NCBI GenBank assembly: GCA_963970005.1 | Contig: CAXAMN010003947.1 | Coordinates: 218,477 to 282,476, forward strand | Length of the DNA stretch: 64,000 nt | Source: Durusdinium trenchii | Lineage: Eukaryota > Sar > Dinophyceae > Suessiales > Symbiodiniaceae | Reading direction: 5' to 3' | Shown: piece by piece, positions 48,591 to 58,912 of the stretch | Position numbering within the stretch: the stretch's first letter is position 1 | Layout of the letters: every line of letters starts with the position of its first letter | Position numbers and translations under genes: made by a program | The notes under the pieces: model-generated | Seen by the model: only the letters and a program-made list of their open reading frames with translations | The model's database searches: none | Told to the model about the DNA's origin: nothing

Positions 48591-48599
48591 CTTAGCCCA

Positions 48600-49255
48600 C
48601 TCTTCGGTCAGTGGAGTGTCCTAAGGTCAAGTTTGTGCGATGGAACTGGCATTTTTTCTCTTCGATTCCGACGGCGACATATTTTGCGCGTGGCAGGATT
48701 GTTCCCGGTTCTCGACTCGTCGCACCACGACTGCTCCTTCGGCCTCTGGAGGTCGGGGAGTCAAACTGCCCTGGCGATCCAAAAGCAGCATCAAAGGCTG
48801 AAGGATCTGAAGGGCAGCAGGCTGACACGCAGCAAGCCCCAGCGACCCCAGTGTCCACAGGTAACATCCCCGTTGCTCGGGCTGGAGTTCCTTGCGCCGA
48901 GCATGGGGGTGCGGCCGCCATCAGAGACGTCGCAAACATTCTGCCTGGATACAGACGGCGGCGCGTGAGGCTGAGGTCGGTCCTCGCGCTTGGAGCTGCG
49001 AGGCGCAGGGGCCGACAGACAGGTATAGCTGGCGGCGTCATCAGCAACAGCATTGATACCGCCTGACTTGCCCTTCTGGCCGGTTCCCTTACCTTTCGCG
49101 CTTTGCCCCTTTGCACTACTCCGCATTATCCCAGCTTTGGTCCACCGTGCGCCGTGCCGCCAGCACATAGGGCAACGCTCTTTGTCCTCATTTTCCCGGT
49201 CCCTGTTTTTTATGTGTTTTGTCCTTTCCTTTGCGTTGGGGTTTCGGCTTGCCAC
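48600..49255 (-). pseudogene. gag-like, Lys/Gly-rich retroelement region
   Basis: The minus frame reads ERCPMCWRHGARWTKAGIMR then AKGQSAKGKGTGQKGKSGG. The CPMC pair followed by a basic Gly/Lys stretch resembles a decayed zinc knuckle and linker of a Copia gag. It lies directly upstream of the RNase H fragment, so the protease, integrase and most of the reverse transcriptase are missing. Confidence 0.4.
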
Positions 49256-49423
49256 GTTCCCCTTTGACCTTCCTTTCCTCCTTTCCCCCTATCTTTGATT
49301 TGGGCCCCAGTCAGCCCTCCGCGACGCCAGCATACGACCCAGTGGGCACCCAGACTTGTTTGGCCTGAAAGTAGGAAACTGCCACGGTTCCTGCCTGCTG
49401 GTTGTCCTTATAGTCCCCACCTG

Positions 49424-49700
49424 TCAGGTGAGGCGCCCCGCCCAGGGCGCGATGTCACGCTGGTGTCGCCTGTCAACGTCCCCCATCCCCGCTGCGTGTG
49501 GGAACCCGTGGCCGCCCTTCATGATGTGACCTCGTAGAAACGGCACGAGTTCCAATTTGCGTGGGTTTGGCCCCACTGTGGCTACAATACCGTCAGCTCT
49601 GTACCCCAAAGAGTTTGCAATTGAAATGGTATCAAGTTCCTCACGAACTATAAACCCAAGCTTTTGGAGATGCTCAACAACGGTGTCCCTCAAATTCTAC
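49424..49700 (-). pseudogene. retroelement reverse-transcriptase tail fragment
   Basis: The minus frame reads VVEHLQKLGFIVREELDTIS then IANSLGYRADGIVATVGPNP. The pattern (xLxxxGLxxHE... SLGFRxDG...) is one I associate with the region after the catalytic motif in dinoflagellate retroelement polyproteins. It is unverified and only a fragment. Confidence 0.4.
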
Positions 49701-49732
49701 CCCCGTTGAAATTCAGGGCGTGGGGTCGAGAC

Positions 49733-49990
49733 AGTCATTTTGTAGTAAAAAACCACTTCTTTGGCTTTACAACATGATACTATCTACAAAATGGGAGTGG
49801 AAAAAAAAAAACGAAAAAAGTACGACAACCCATGAAAGATCTACAAAATGCAGCGCTCGAGGTCACTGTATGTCATTGTGTAGAAAATGAAAAATGCACA
49901 AAATCTACAGAATGATGGGCCCTCCCAGGGAATCAACAAAACGATATCATTTTGTAGAGTTTGTTGTCTCCTTATTCTCTACTAGATGAG
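49733..49990. repeat. AT-rich insertion with repeated CTACAAAATG words
   Basis: CATTTTGTAG occurs near both ends (49736 and 49949), and its reverse complement CTACAAAATG, or a close variant, occurs three times between (about 49790, 49841 and 49894). The A-rich composition contrasts with the retroelement sequence on either side, as if a small element had inserted there. Confidence 0.45.
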
Positions 49991-50512
49991 TCCGTTTGTC
50001 TACAAATCGATCAAGTCTATTCGGCCTTTCAACTTTACAAAATGTGTTCCTGATGAATGGACAGCAAGACTCTTTCAACACTTCGACCCCGTTTTCTCGA
50101 GGAGGTTGATTGGTGACCGTTCCTCAAAACTGGCTCCATGGCAGCAGAAACCTCCGGCAGAACTCCAGTCTGCGAATTCATGTACTTCAGCTCAATAAAA
50201 AACCGAGGGGCCACTTTATCCCCCAGTGTGCTTCATCAAATTTGCCACGCACTGGTGCATCCACCAGCTTGATCCAGCCCGGCCCCCGCTGTCATAGGGG
50301 CTGAGCCACCCTCCCCGCCTCTCTTGGGGCTTGGGCGGCCTTTCCTCAACTGTTATTCCTCTTTGGCCTTGCGGCTCTCCTTCGCGATGGCAGGTTCATT
50401 CGTGACCTTCCCCACGGCATGTGCAGCCAATCCCACATCAGCAGTTGCTTGGCCTCAACGGCGGTAACGCGGAAGGTGATACGCAATGAGCCTCACAACA
50501 CAAATCAGCGCT
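49991..50512. other. no firm feature; between retroelement fragments
   Basis: Open frames on both strands (plus 49986-50198, with VPDEWTARLFQHFDPVFSRR) have no recognised motif. Probably decayed repeat sequence. Confidence 0.3.
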
Positions 50513-51170
50513 TCAAGAATCCTTGACTTTGACTTGACTTTGCGCCTGCACGTCCGAAGGCGGCCCATTAACTTCTTTGCTCGCACCAACCGATCTCCTT
50601 GAGGCACTTCTGATGTCCTCATCCCGCGCTCGCAACAGGTCCCGGCGGCCGTTCATTTGGTTGTGTCTGGCCCACTGAACTGTAGCCCCCCCATTCAGAA
50701 ACTCTCGACGACGAACCCTCTTCGAGTTGAACTGCACTGGCAACACCCTTGCATCCTCCAACAAGAAAATTCTGTTCCCACTGGCACCAACATCACTGAA
50801 CCCGCCGGTAGCGGGGTGGGCTACGATGTCTCCCCCTGTGTCGACAACCCATGTATCAACCGATGCCGGAGCTGGTGGGGCTCCACCAGGCACAACTCCA
50901 CCGACTGCGGCGACTAAATTGGCTGCTGGTCCCCGAAGTGCTGCTGCCATTGCAGGGCCCTGTGCCTGTACCATGATTTGATCGATCTGGGTTGCTCTGA
51001 GAAGGTGGAAACCATAGACACGTTGAGCTGGTATGTGGGCAAGTACGTGTCCTGCTGGACCAGTGTGGTAGAAACATGTAGAACCCTTCAAGGCCCGAGT
51101 TCAAGAAGGACTCATGTCCTCCTCGTACAAGTCATTGCCCGAGGCCAACACAATTCCGTGGTGCTACTCA
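50513..51170 (-). pseudogene. retroelement gag-like N-terminal region
   Basis: The minus frame runs CFYHTGPAGHVLAHIPAQRV, then an Ala/Gly/Pro-rich block, then VDTWVVDTGGDIVAHPATGG, then GNRIFLLEDARVLPVQFNSK and RRREFLNGGATVQW. Upstream, in another frame, HHGIVLASGNDLYEEDMSPS continues the same protein. This layout (a DLYEEDxS start, a low-complexity block, a W(V/L)...LPVxx...xRRxF block) is one I associate with multi-copy retroelement ORFs in dinoflagellates. The in-frame stop between the two parts indicates decay. Confidence 0.45.
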
Positions 51171-51709
51171 AAATAGGACGGGTGCGCCAGCGTGTTTCCA
51201 GCGTGTTTCCAATCTGGCCACAGCCCTTTCAGGATCCGGAGGCCATCCCTCTGGGAACCAACCAATTCGCAACCACCGGGTAAAAATAGCAGGGATCGAA
51301 AAAATCCCACAACAGTCAACCACGCGCTTGTCCAACCTTTCTCAATGTATGAAGCTGGAAACTCACAGTGGCAGCTACATCCGGAAGTCCCCTTTCTTGC
51401 CGAACCACGGCAAGAACCACCCTGCAAAGAGTCCACGTTGAGTCACCGGTGCGTGGTCCATGCGGCCCTTTATCCTGACCCTTTACGACTTGAGACGCGT
51501 GGTGGCGGCCATGAACACTTCCGGCGTCACTTGAACAAATTCTACACCTGATACGCTAACGTGTTTCTGATCCCGAACGCAAAACAAAACAATCGGTAAA
51601 TATGGTAAGTACTGCGCGTTTTTTTAGTTTCGTCGCCTGCACTACGCGCATGCACAAAGGGGCATTATTTTTTGCTGGCTGCTGGCCCGCTCGTGCAGGG
51701 CAGGCCAAG
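51171..51709. other. no supported gene
   Basis: Short frames only. A direct duplication of CAGCGTGTTTCCA is visible at about 51189-51212. Confidence 0.35.
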
Positions 51710-51847
51710 GGTTTACCTTAGCACCTGATGCAGCATGCTCCCCATCATCACATGGACTACTTTCAGCAGCCAAACCAAGATTTTGAGGCAGGCCGCCAGG
51801 CCTCATTTGTTTCCAGGCAAAAACAGCAAAACCTAATCAAACTGTAG
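51710..51847. repeat. direct repeat, 3' copy (pLTR-like)
   Basis: Starts GGTTTAC, contains ACTACTTTCAGCAGCC, ACCAAGATTTTGAGGCAGG and CAGGCAAAAACAGCAAA, and ends AATCAAACTGTAG. It aligns with 55000-55140 at about four bases in five, with a few small insertions. It lies downstream of the reverse-transcriptase reading frame. Confidence 0.75.
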
Positions 51848-52059
51848 TGCGCGAGCGGTGTTCAACCATTTTTTTTGTGAGTTGAACTCTCCAATACGAA
51901 GTTTTACAGGAAACTGAAGAAGCAAGAAAACGGTAGGGCACACTAAGCGGGAAACGGCCGCCAGGTCCGCACAAAGGGCAAGCAAACAACCAGGCCAGCG
52001 CCGCACTGACAGGTGACTTGCAACCACAGTGTGCAGCGCAGAAGTGAAGAACGAGGAGG

Positions 52060-53240
52060 GCTACTGCCTCCACGTTCTAGCTAACGCGCAGATCAACAAT
52101 GCTTTTCGTATACGGCAAGGGTCACGCCAAGCTTGGAAGACAACAGCACTAATCAAGGACAATGGCCAACCGGCAAGTTTGAGATCCACCAAGACGTTCA
52201 CCACAGCATCAAGCCACCTGCGCGTGTTTAAAGGGATGGCATGCCAACGGTGGAACCGGACACCAAAAAAAATCGCAAAAACCCTCCTTCAGCAGGAGGA
52301 AAAGCCCAAACCTTGGGGGCCATACACCAAGCCATGGAAACACTCGAAAACTGAATGTCCAGCCATTTAACCGCCTCACATCCAGGCTCCACAGTGAAGG
52401 AAGAGCTATACACACACAGAAGAGCAGCAGCCAAGCAACCATGACAGTAAACAGCACCCAAAGGATGTCGTCCACGTAACGGCCTCTACCTCGCGATCCC
52501 ATGAAGACACAGCCGTGAAACCAAGTAACGAACGCTCTGTTAACGTCACAAGGCCATGCATGCTCTTCAACACCCAGGACATCACTTGCAGCAATTTTAC
52601 TCAAAACGCCAATGGGCACGCCACCCATGTGAACAGGGCCAGCAATTGAGCCGAGGTCATTCGTTGCTGCGACAAACGAAAGGCACAGCTCATCCAGGAG
52701 CCGTGTCAGGGAAAAGGATGTGTCAGGGTCAGTAACCGCACCGCCAAAAAAGGCGTCCTGCCACGGCCGCCACGACAGTGACAACATGTTTCCCGCTGAA
52801 TCTGACAACGCGCGTCAAAACATGTTTGGCAACTCTATTGGCATAGTGTGGGGGGGGGGCACCACTTCAAAACTGACCTGCGTCAGCGGTTAAAGAAACA
52901 CCGGGTGCCTTAGCCATACCACGTGTGCCGCAGGTACAAGGCAAAGCGTGTCCAACCTTTGGAGTCGTGAGGCGGCTGTTGATAACCTCCACAGCTTCGC
53001 GCAACGATCATATTTCGTCGCCTCCACCAAACTCTCCCATGACAAATTCAAAAGCGCGATGGGCCACCTCTTTCTCATGTGCCAAGCAGCACATGGCCCT
53101 GAAACCCAAAATAACAAGCAAAGGGAACAACCCGTATATGGTTCTTGTTTTTGTCATCAGGAACGAGTACCTTGTGACTGGGGTCAAAAATCATGTCCCA
53201 AGTGTAGCTGTTGTAAGCTTGCGCAGTGGCCCTGAAGAGC
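52060..53240 (-). pseudogene. reverse transcriptase of the Penelope-like element
   Basis: From the right: VLVPDDKNKNHIRVVP at about 53160 recalls the DKG-type motif preceding Penelope RT. Then, in a second frame, 52890-53110 reads ESLVEATKYDRCAKLWRLST. The frame 52209-52808 carries HMGGVPIGVLSKIAASDVLG (motif 4 type) and RGRGRYVDDILWV, with YVDD as the catalytic pair. After another frame change, 52250-52440 reads SSSFTVEPGCEAVKWLDIQF, the FTVE...LDI element typical after YVDD in this group, and 52080-52200 reads VNVLVDLKLAGWPLSLISAV. The domain is complete in outline but split over three frames. Confidence 0.65.
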
Positions 53241-53481
53241 TGTTGTTCTCAGTCACCCACCTGCACATCAACCAACATGGGCGGCGCGCACGCACAGGCA
53301 TCATTTCTATCTTTCTCACGGGCAGGTCTACGAGGAACGTCCCTCCATTTTTTGGCATGCCAGGGCAGTAGCACACATATTCAACGTGAGGCAAAATCAC
53401 GTCCTTACTGATGGAAGGGGCGTTTCAAGCATAATGCATTTGTGGCATAGAGCCAGGAACCAACCGGGCGTGAGAGCAAGA

Positions 53482-54081
53482 CTAAGCTTTCTCATCCTGA
53501 TTCCAAGCATGCCCACATGTAGAACCCAAACCCACACGACGGAAAACATACAACATGGAAGTGCGAGGGAAACGACAGCAAATACCACGCACAGGAGGGA
53601 GGCCTCTAGCTTGCAAAGCGGCATTAACCTGCCGAGTCGCCAAAGCCTTTGTGCCTCGCCCGACAAGACTACCGACAGCACGCGACAAGGCGGCAGGCCC
53701 ACATCCATTCGACCACTTACGCTCAACAACCATCACAACACACTTCGTGACGCACCTGCACGCAAGCAACTGTCGCTTGTCTGGTGTGTAAATGTCGATA
53801 GGACCGATCAAGCCATGGAACAAGAAACGCCGTTGCAACTCCTGTTTGGACAGCAAGTCAAACGCAATGTTGGAGGACATGTCAGGAACCACCAAGCGGG
53901 CAGGAACAGCATGAGCAGATGAACGCCCAAAACCTGCGGCATCGAAAGCATCGAAAGGGCCTCGTTTCCATGCACATCCCTTGTGCGACCTGCGCAGGAG
54001 CAGGAGCCCACAGTGAACCCACACACCGCAAGACCGAACATTGGCATTTGGAAGCCGGGAGCGAATGTCCATCTGCTCCAT
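53482..54081 (-). pseudogene. linker region of the Penelope-like element
   Basis: A 199-residue open frame between the GIY-YIG-like and RT parts, one frame away from each. It contains WKRGPFDAFDAAGFGRSSAH, RLVVPDMSSNIAFDLLSKQE and a Cys-containing stretch ACRCVTKCVVMVVERKWSNG. No domain is recognised; the Cys spacing (CxC...C) could be a degenerate metal site. Its length and open state suggest the element is old but not ancient. Confidence 0.5.
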
Positions 54082-54096
54082 AGCAGCGACACGAGA

Positions 54097-54525
54097 CTAG
54101 TCACTGACGGCACAAAGGAAAGGAAAAAGCATCCTTGGCTGCAGCCCTCTCATGAGTTCATACTGCAGTTTGCGGCTGTCACGGCAATGCGTGCGAAGGG
54201 TGAGGACAACATGTTCCAACCATCTACAAGCAACACCTGAAGAATGGTGCAAAGCACGTCCGGCATGCGCAATGCCAACATAATAGCCACGCTTACTTAA
54301 CCAAACGTACAAGCCAGCACAATCACTTGCAAGCACGCCAAACAACTTGTGCCAATCAAGGTCAGGAAAAACAGCTGCAAGTTGGAGACCGAGCAGGGAG
54401 TCCACCTTAGCACGGATATCTGCATAGGTCCAATTTGTCGGGCGTTCTTCCCTGCCTCTGGGCAGGTTCAAGCAACATGCCAGCTGGGCGACCCCATCTG
54501 CAGTGAAGGGTTGCAGGAAAGCCAC
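54097..54525 (-). pseudogene. GIY-YIG-like endonuclease domain of the element
   Basis: The 142-residue frame carries GLYVWLSKRGYYVGIA at residues 71-86, a GxY...YxG pair as in GIY-YIG nucleases (the spacer is slightly shorter than usual). It is followed by R90, then CRWLEH at 100-105 (Arg and His in the expected helix) and LQYELMRGLQP at 120-130, whose Glu123 occupies the place of the metal-binding Glu. The family cleaves DNA for target-primed reverse transcription in Penelope-like elements. It ends at a stop one frame away from the next part. The call is motif-based. Confidence 0.55.
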
Positions 54526-54999
54526 ACAACCGATCTACAGACGCAACATGCAGCCCAAAGCAATTCATCATGTTGATTAGACCACTTCCATTTCATGTGA
54601 GGAGGGAAGAGCCAGTCAGTGCAAGTGGAAAAACATGCGCTCAGGGCACTCCAAAGGGCCGACGGCGCAAACAATGCATGAGAGGTTGCATTAAAAAAGC
54701 ATTTTGCCTGGAGCAAAGCTGTTCCACACCGTTTCTGCAAGCAACAATGCAACATAATGCTACCATGAATGAATGACAACAACATGCCAAGCCATGATAT
54801 GGAGATGAAATATGAAGTCCTACACCTGCAGCCACATGAAGGCAGAGGCAGCAGGCGGAGCATACAAGGCTCACCGTCGTAAGGCACCTGAAAAACAGGA
54901 AATGCCTGATTGGTAGAAGAGCCTAGCACAGTAAAGAATGAATACGAGTCAGCCGTGTCAATGCACGAAGGCGCACTTTTCTTCTGGTTGAGTCCGGGG
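54526..54999. other. leader region of the element
   Basis: A minus frame at 54468-54929 is open but Cys/Leu-rich with no motif. It lies between the 5' repeat and the GIY-YIG-like part and may be the untranslated leader. Confidence 0.3.
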
Positions 55000-55140
55000 G
55001 TTTACGTGAACACCTGTTGCTGCATGCTCCCCATCCTTTGACGATCACCTGGACTACTTTCAGCAGCCGAACCAAGATTTTGAGGCAGGCATCATTCCTT
55101 TCCAGGCAAAAACAGCAAAGCCTATATAATCAAACTGTAG
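55000..55140. repeat. direct repeat, 5' copy (pLTR-like)
   Basis: Partner of 51710-51847. It contains the same blocks in the same order and orientation and ends AATCAAACTGTAG. On the minus strand it can read QLQFDYIGFAVFAWKG, and a related reading is visible in the other copy, so the repeat may derive from coding or leader sequence of the element. Confidence 0.75.
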
Positions 55141-57030
55141 TTGACGAGCCCTAACAGGGACAGCGACGACAACCTTTATGGCATCGCCGGTTTGCGAAGC
55201 TCTACAATAAACCTTACAAACCCACCCTAAAACAATGAAGGCTAACAACAAAACCATTGCAAAAATTATGAAACATCGCTGAAAACAAAAAAGCAAGGAA
55301 AAGTCGAGGATGGTCGAGGGGCGTTACTGTTCCTCTGGTTTCCTAGGTCCTAGACGTTTCTTCCTTTTGATGATCCATTGATTTGCTGGACTGTAACAAC
55401 GCTTCGATGATTTCCCTTTGTTCAAACATTTTCCTGTTGCTGGATGATTTACATATTGATTTTGACTACGTACCTGGCCTTTTCCACGCGCAAGAAGCAT
55501 CGATAATTAACTGCGCCGAAGCGTTGGGCGCCAAGGTGGCACTTGCCCGTGACCCCGCAGACCTCGTCTGAAAAATAAGTCGGCAGAGTCGGCTGCACAG
55601 GGGGCACGAACAAAGAGTCACCAACGGGGTGCGTCAACGGCGCGACGGCAGCGGTGTGGTGTTGTGGCGGTGGCGCACCCCACTGGGCTCTGTGGCACGA
55701 AAAAAGGAAGTCAGTGGTGGAGCAGGCGCAGTGGTCGAGCAGGCGCGGTGGCGACACGGGCGCGGACTTGCCAGCCACCGTGCTGTGGGCCATAGAAGGC
55801 CTCAAAGTTGTGAACCATCTCAATTAGTGGCATACTTCTTTTGAGAAATGAAGAGGCCATCTCTTCCAGGCGTGTGCTTTTCTTGAGGAATTGAAAGTAA
55901 TTTCCAACTTCATTCAAGGTAGGCGATCGGAAAAGCAACCACACAATATGCGACACCGCCTGGGATGTCTCAGCATTTGGACATCGTTCAGGTGTCAGGC
56001 TCGATGGCGCTTGTCATTCACCAAGTCGCTGACACCCCTCGAACTTGCTGGAGGACAGTTCACAATACAACAAGTGCCCAGTGGCAAAGTGGAAGTCTCA
56101 CTCCTGTTGAAATGGAATGTTTTCACCTCTGGGTCTGGGTAAAGTGGTAAGTGGGTGTGAGTTGTCATTGCTGGTGACGCCTCCCCTGTTTCTACCACTG
56201 AAATGGTATGCGTCGACTTACCGGAAAGCTTGGTGCAAGCTTTCAGCCCGGCGCACACATGTGTGTGTGTGTGTGCACGCGCACGCGGGTGCGCGAGCGT
56301 GCGTGTCTACCACCGATGAGGCGATGCTTTTTGACCTGGGACATGATGTGCTGCGACCTGTTGGTGAAGTTGTGCACATGAGCATCATCCCCCGATGAAT
56401 GTGCAGTGGAACTTCCAAGTGTGCCGCACAGAAATTCCACTGACATCGTGAGTTGGATCAGTCCGGAAGTAAGCGCCGAAACAGACGGGCTTGAGCTTGC
56501 AGCTGGAACAAAGAGCCAATGATCTTGTGGGAGGTCCAGGTGAGACCTATGCTTTTGGACATGCGTCTGAATCTCGAAGCAGCGACCATCGTTTCCACCC
56601 GGTCGACTACAGAGACAGCTTGACCCGATCGGCGCTTGATTGCGAGCCCCAAGCACTCTACACGTTCTACTCGTAGCGTCCTTTCTACTAGTAGCGATGG
56701 CCTCCACCCGAGTAGCGATGGCCTCCGACCTAATAGCGATGGCCTCCACCCGAGTAGCGATGGCCTCCAACATAATAAAGTAGCTTCTTGCTAATTACTA
56801 CTGGTCTAAGACTTTAATGTCAGAACTTACCACAAAAACATCTCACCAGTCTGGGTGACCCAGGCGGCCGCCAGCGAATGGGTTCCAGCTTCCACGCATC
56901 GATCACTGCGGAGAAAAAAGACACAGAAAGAAATCAGTTCGGCGTGACTCCGAACTTCGTCAATGATCTGTGATCCATGGTGACCTCAAACCCTTTCGAT
57001 CATCATGTTAAAGCATTCAAATGATCCAAA
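55141..57030. other. no firm gene; CA/GT run and a 21-bp array
   Basis: A minus frame at 55790-55920 (NEVGNYFQFLKKSTRLEEMA then SSFLKRSMPLIEMVHNFEA) is protein-like and may be retroelement-derived. A GT-rich dinucleotide run lies at 56258-56275, grading into GCGC-rich sequence to 56300. Confidence 0.3.
56689..56770. repeat. 21-bp tandem repeat (AGTAGCGATGGCCTCCACCCG)
   Basis: Four imperfect copies at about 56690, 56711, 56732 and 56753. The preceding TTCTACTAGTAGCG word resembles the TACTAG core of the arrays at 41.5 and 44 kb. Confidence 0.8.
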
Positions 57031-57210
57031 TCATCCATCTGGGTTCCAACTGATCCCAACAGCATCGCTGTTCTCTCGCAGTTCGTCCCTTCCGATCGGG
57101 ATCGGATCTTTGTCGTCGTCGGACATCGGACATCGTTTCCAGAAAGGGGCGACGATGCGCAGGGGAGCTGAGAGCAAGAGGAGGGCAGAGATGAGGCAAG
57201 CTGCGCGCAT
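57031..57210 (-). CDS. first exon of a secreted or membrane protein
   Basis: A Met at 57210 starts MRAACLISALLLLSAPLRIV, a classical signal peptide (basic n-region, Leu-rich core), followed by a charged mature start (KRCPMSDDDKDPIPIGRDE) and a stop near 57031, before which a splice donor would be expected. The protein is unrecognised. Its later exons were not identified on the left. Confidence 0.4.
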   Translation of the reverse strand: MRAACLISALLLLSAPLRIVAPFWKRCPMSDDDKDPIPIGRDELRENSDAVGISWNPDG

Positions 57211-57659
57211 GGAGCAAGCTGCGTCCAGGTGAAGTCGTGACCGGACTCCGGGACCTACGGCGGGGCCGTTCCAGTGAAGGTGCTGACCCCCTGCTGGGTC
57301 AGACCGTGACTGCGCCGAGGTCCAGGTGGCGGTCGTTTGGGCGACCAGGCTGTTTGGCCAGATGTGGTGCGTCAAGGAACCGCCCATGTGCCGAGTTGCA
57401 TCGGGCACTGGTTCAGGAACGAAGGGATGTGTGGCTGGCCAAGATGAAGGGATCTGGGAATGCTCCATGTCTTGCATTTGCGCATACATGTGATCGGTTC
57501 AATTTCGATGTTCAACTGGAAGTTTGTAACAAATCATCGAAGCGGAATGTTTAAGGGAATCAACCAAGCAAAAGCCCCAACGTTCAGTCCCAAGAGACGC
57601 CACATGCTACTTCTTTTCAGCTCTCCGGTGTTCTTTCCATCGGATAACTCTCATCCCCA
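57211..57659. other. no supported gene
   Basis: Short open frames without motif. Confidence 0.3.
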
Positions 57660-57780
57660 GTGCCCGTCACCGGAGCCTGGGGTCTCGTCCATCCACGTCT
57701 CGTCACCGCCATAGGCGAAGCGAGGGGCCATGGAGCGGAACTCGGCCGCTAAGCTTCGGCTGTGTAGGTAGAGTCTGCAA
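57660..57780 (-). CDS. possible exon, unrecognised
   Basis: After a TGCAG acceptor the minus frame reads LYLHSRSLAAEFRSMAPRFA then YGGDETWMDETPGSGDGHWG. The composition is good. It lies upstream of the signal-peptide exon, so it belongs to a different gene. No domain is recognised. Confidence 0.3.
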
Positions 57781-58912
57781 GGCAAATGGATCATTGTTGA
57801 GCAGCACAGCCTGGAGTCAGAGATGTTGGTCACCTTTTCCCATGTGCATGTTTGGATGAGGCTCTCAAAATGTCTGAAATTGGGACAGGCTGACCGGCTG
57901 CCGAACATGTCCATCTTTCGTCGCGAGTGAACGTCTCTGCCAGGCAAAGCCTGAGGCTCTTTTATCAGCAAATGTGGGCGTTGATGCTTGGTGGTCAGGC
58001 GTGAAACCTGCAAATGGCAGCGATGATGTGTGGGTTGCCTCGGCAGCGGCGTCCTCCGTGCATCTCACTCCATTCAGCTCGGCATGAAATGCATCACCCC
58101 AGTCGGCAGATCGGATCGCTCAGACCGTGATCTCGTTGCATCAAATGATTTGAGGGCTCTGAAGCGGAGGCCTTCGCAAAGCCCCAACAAAGCGGGCACC
58201 CTTCGCCCACTCTGGATTTCCAACGTGGGTGTTTAAGTGTGTGTTGGCCGTCGCCGACCCTTCCCTCTTTTTGGTTCCATATGCCACCACTCGCTTTCGG
58301 TCTAGGCTCTGCACTGAATTGCACTAGTTTCGGGCTGCGCGTGTGAGATGCGGTCCAAGCCTTCTGTGAAGCTCTGCTTTACCTTCACTTGCATATGTAT
58401 ATACTATAGTCTATATACACAGTACATTATAGATGATTATATAAATATATGTTGGGTCTATCCTATTACCAGTAACAGTGGATTATGATGGTTGGTAAAG
58501 GCCTTGTTCTTATAACTTGATGAGGGCTTTCTCGGCCAGCACACAACAACTGAAAATGGAAATGGGAAAAACAGCACGATGATGGGTAGTATACTTGGAG
58601 TCCACCCTTGACCGCTTTGTCGATGGAAGGGTTTCAATTCCGAACCAAGGACGAAACAACGCCGCTGACCAATCATTGTGCCAAGAAATCTTACACCAAA
58701 ATCACTAAGGCTTCCGGACAATGATTTGAATGGGAGGATGGTGGCTTTTGGGGTTGTTCCAGAAACCTTTCGGGATCACATGGAAGGCTTGAGACACCTC
58801 GGCGCTATTCCTGGCCCACGCTCCCACTTGGTGGGAGCGTGGGTCCGGGTGGAGATTCGGATCGGAGCGGAGATGCCAACTGCGATGGAAAAACACTGGC
58901 TGGTTCATTGAT
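57781..58912. other. no supported gene; AT-rich patch and hairpin
   Basis: An AT-rich stretch (58390-58450) and a perfect 13-bp hairpin at 58815-58843 are present. Open frames on both strands lack motifs. Confidence 0.3.
58815..58843. repeat. perfect 13-bp inverted repeat, 3-base loop
   Basis: CCCACGCTCCCAC, loop TTG, GTGGGAGCGTGGG. No T-run follows, and intrinsic terminators are not expected in this organism. Confidence 0.9.

Larger units (their letters stand above)
51710..55140 (-). mobile_element. decayed Penelope-like retroelement with N-terminal GIY-YIG domain
   Basis: The element reads right to left: a GIY-YIG-like domain (54097-54525), a linker region (53482-54081), a PDDKNKNH motif (about 53160), then reverse-transcriptase motifs GGVPIG (about 52610) and YVDD (52467-52478), and a C-terminal helical part to about 52060. 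About 140-bp direct repeats lie at 51710-51847 and 55000-55140. Canonical Penelope elements carry GIY-YIG at the C-terminus; clades with it at the N-terminus (Naiad, Chlamys) are known. Frameshifts in at least three places mark it as dead. A hammerhead ribozyme core, common in such terminal repeats, was not seen. Confidence 0.6.

Noticed and set aside
51710..55140. Hammerhead ribozyme in the direct repeats
   Set aside because: The minus-strand sequence has CTGCTGAAAG and GTGATGATGG words but no CTGATGA...GAAA core in correct order.
56243..56773. A 176-residue minus frame with AIATRVEAIA repeats
   Set aside because: The repeats come from the 21-bp tandem array, and the rest crosses a dinucleotide run.
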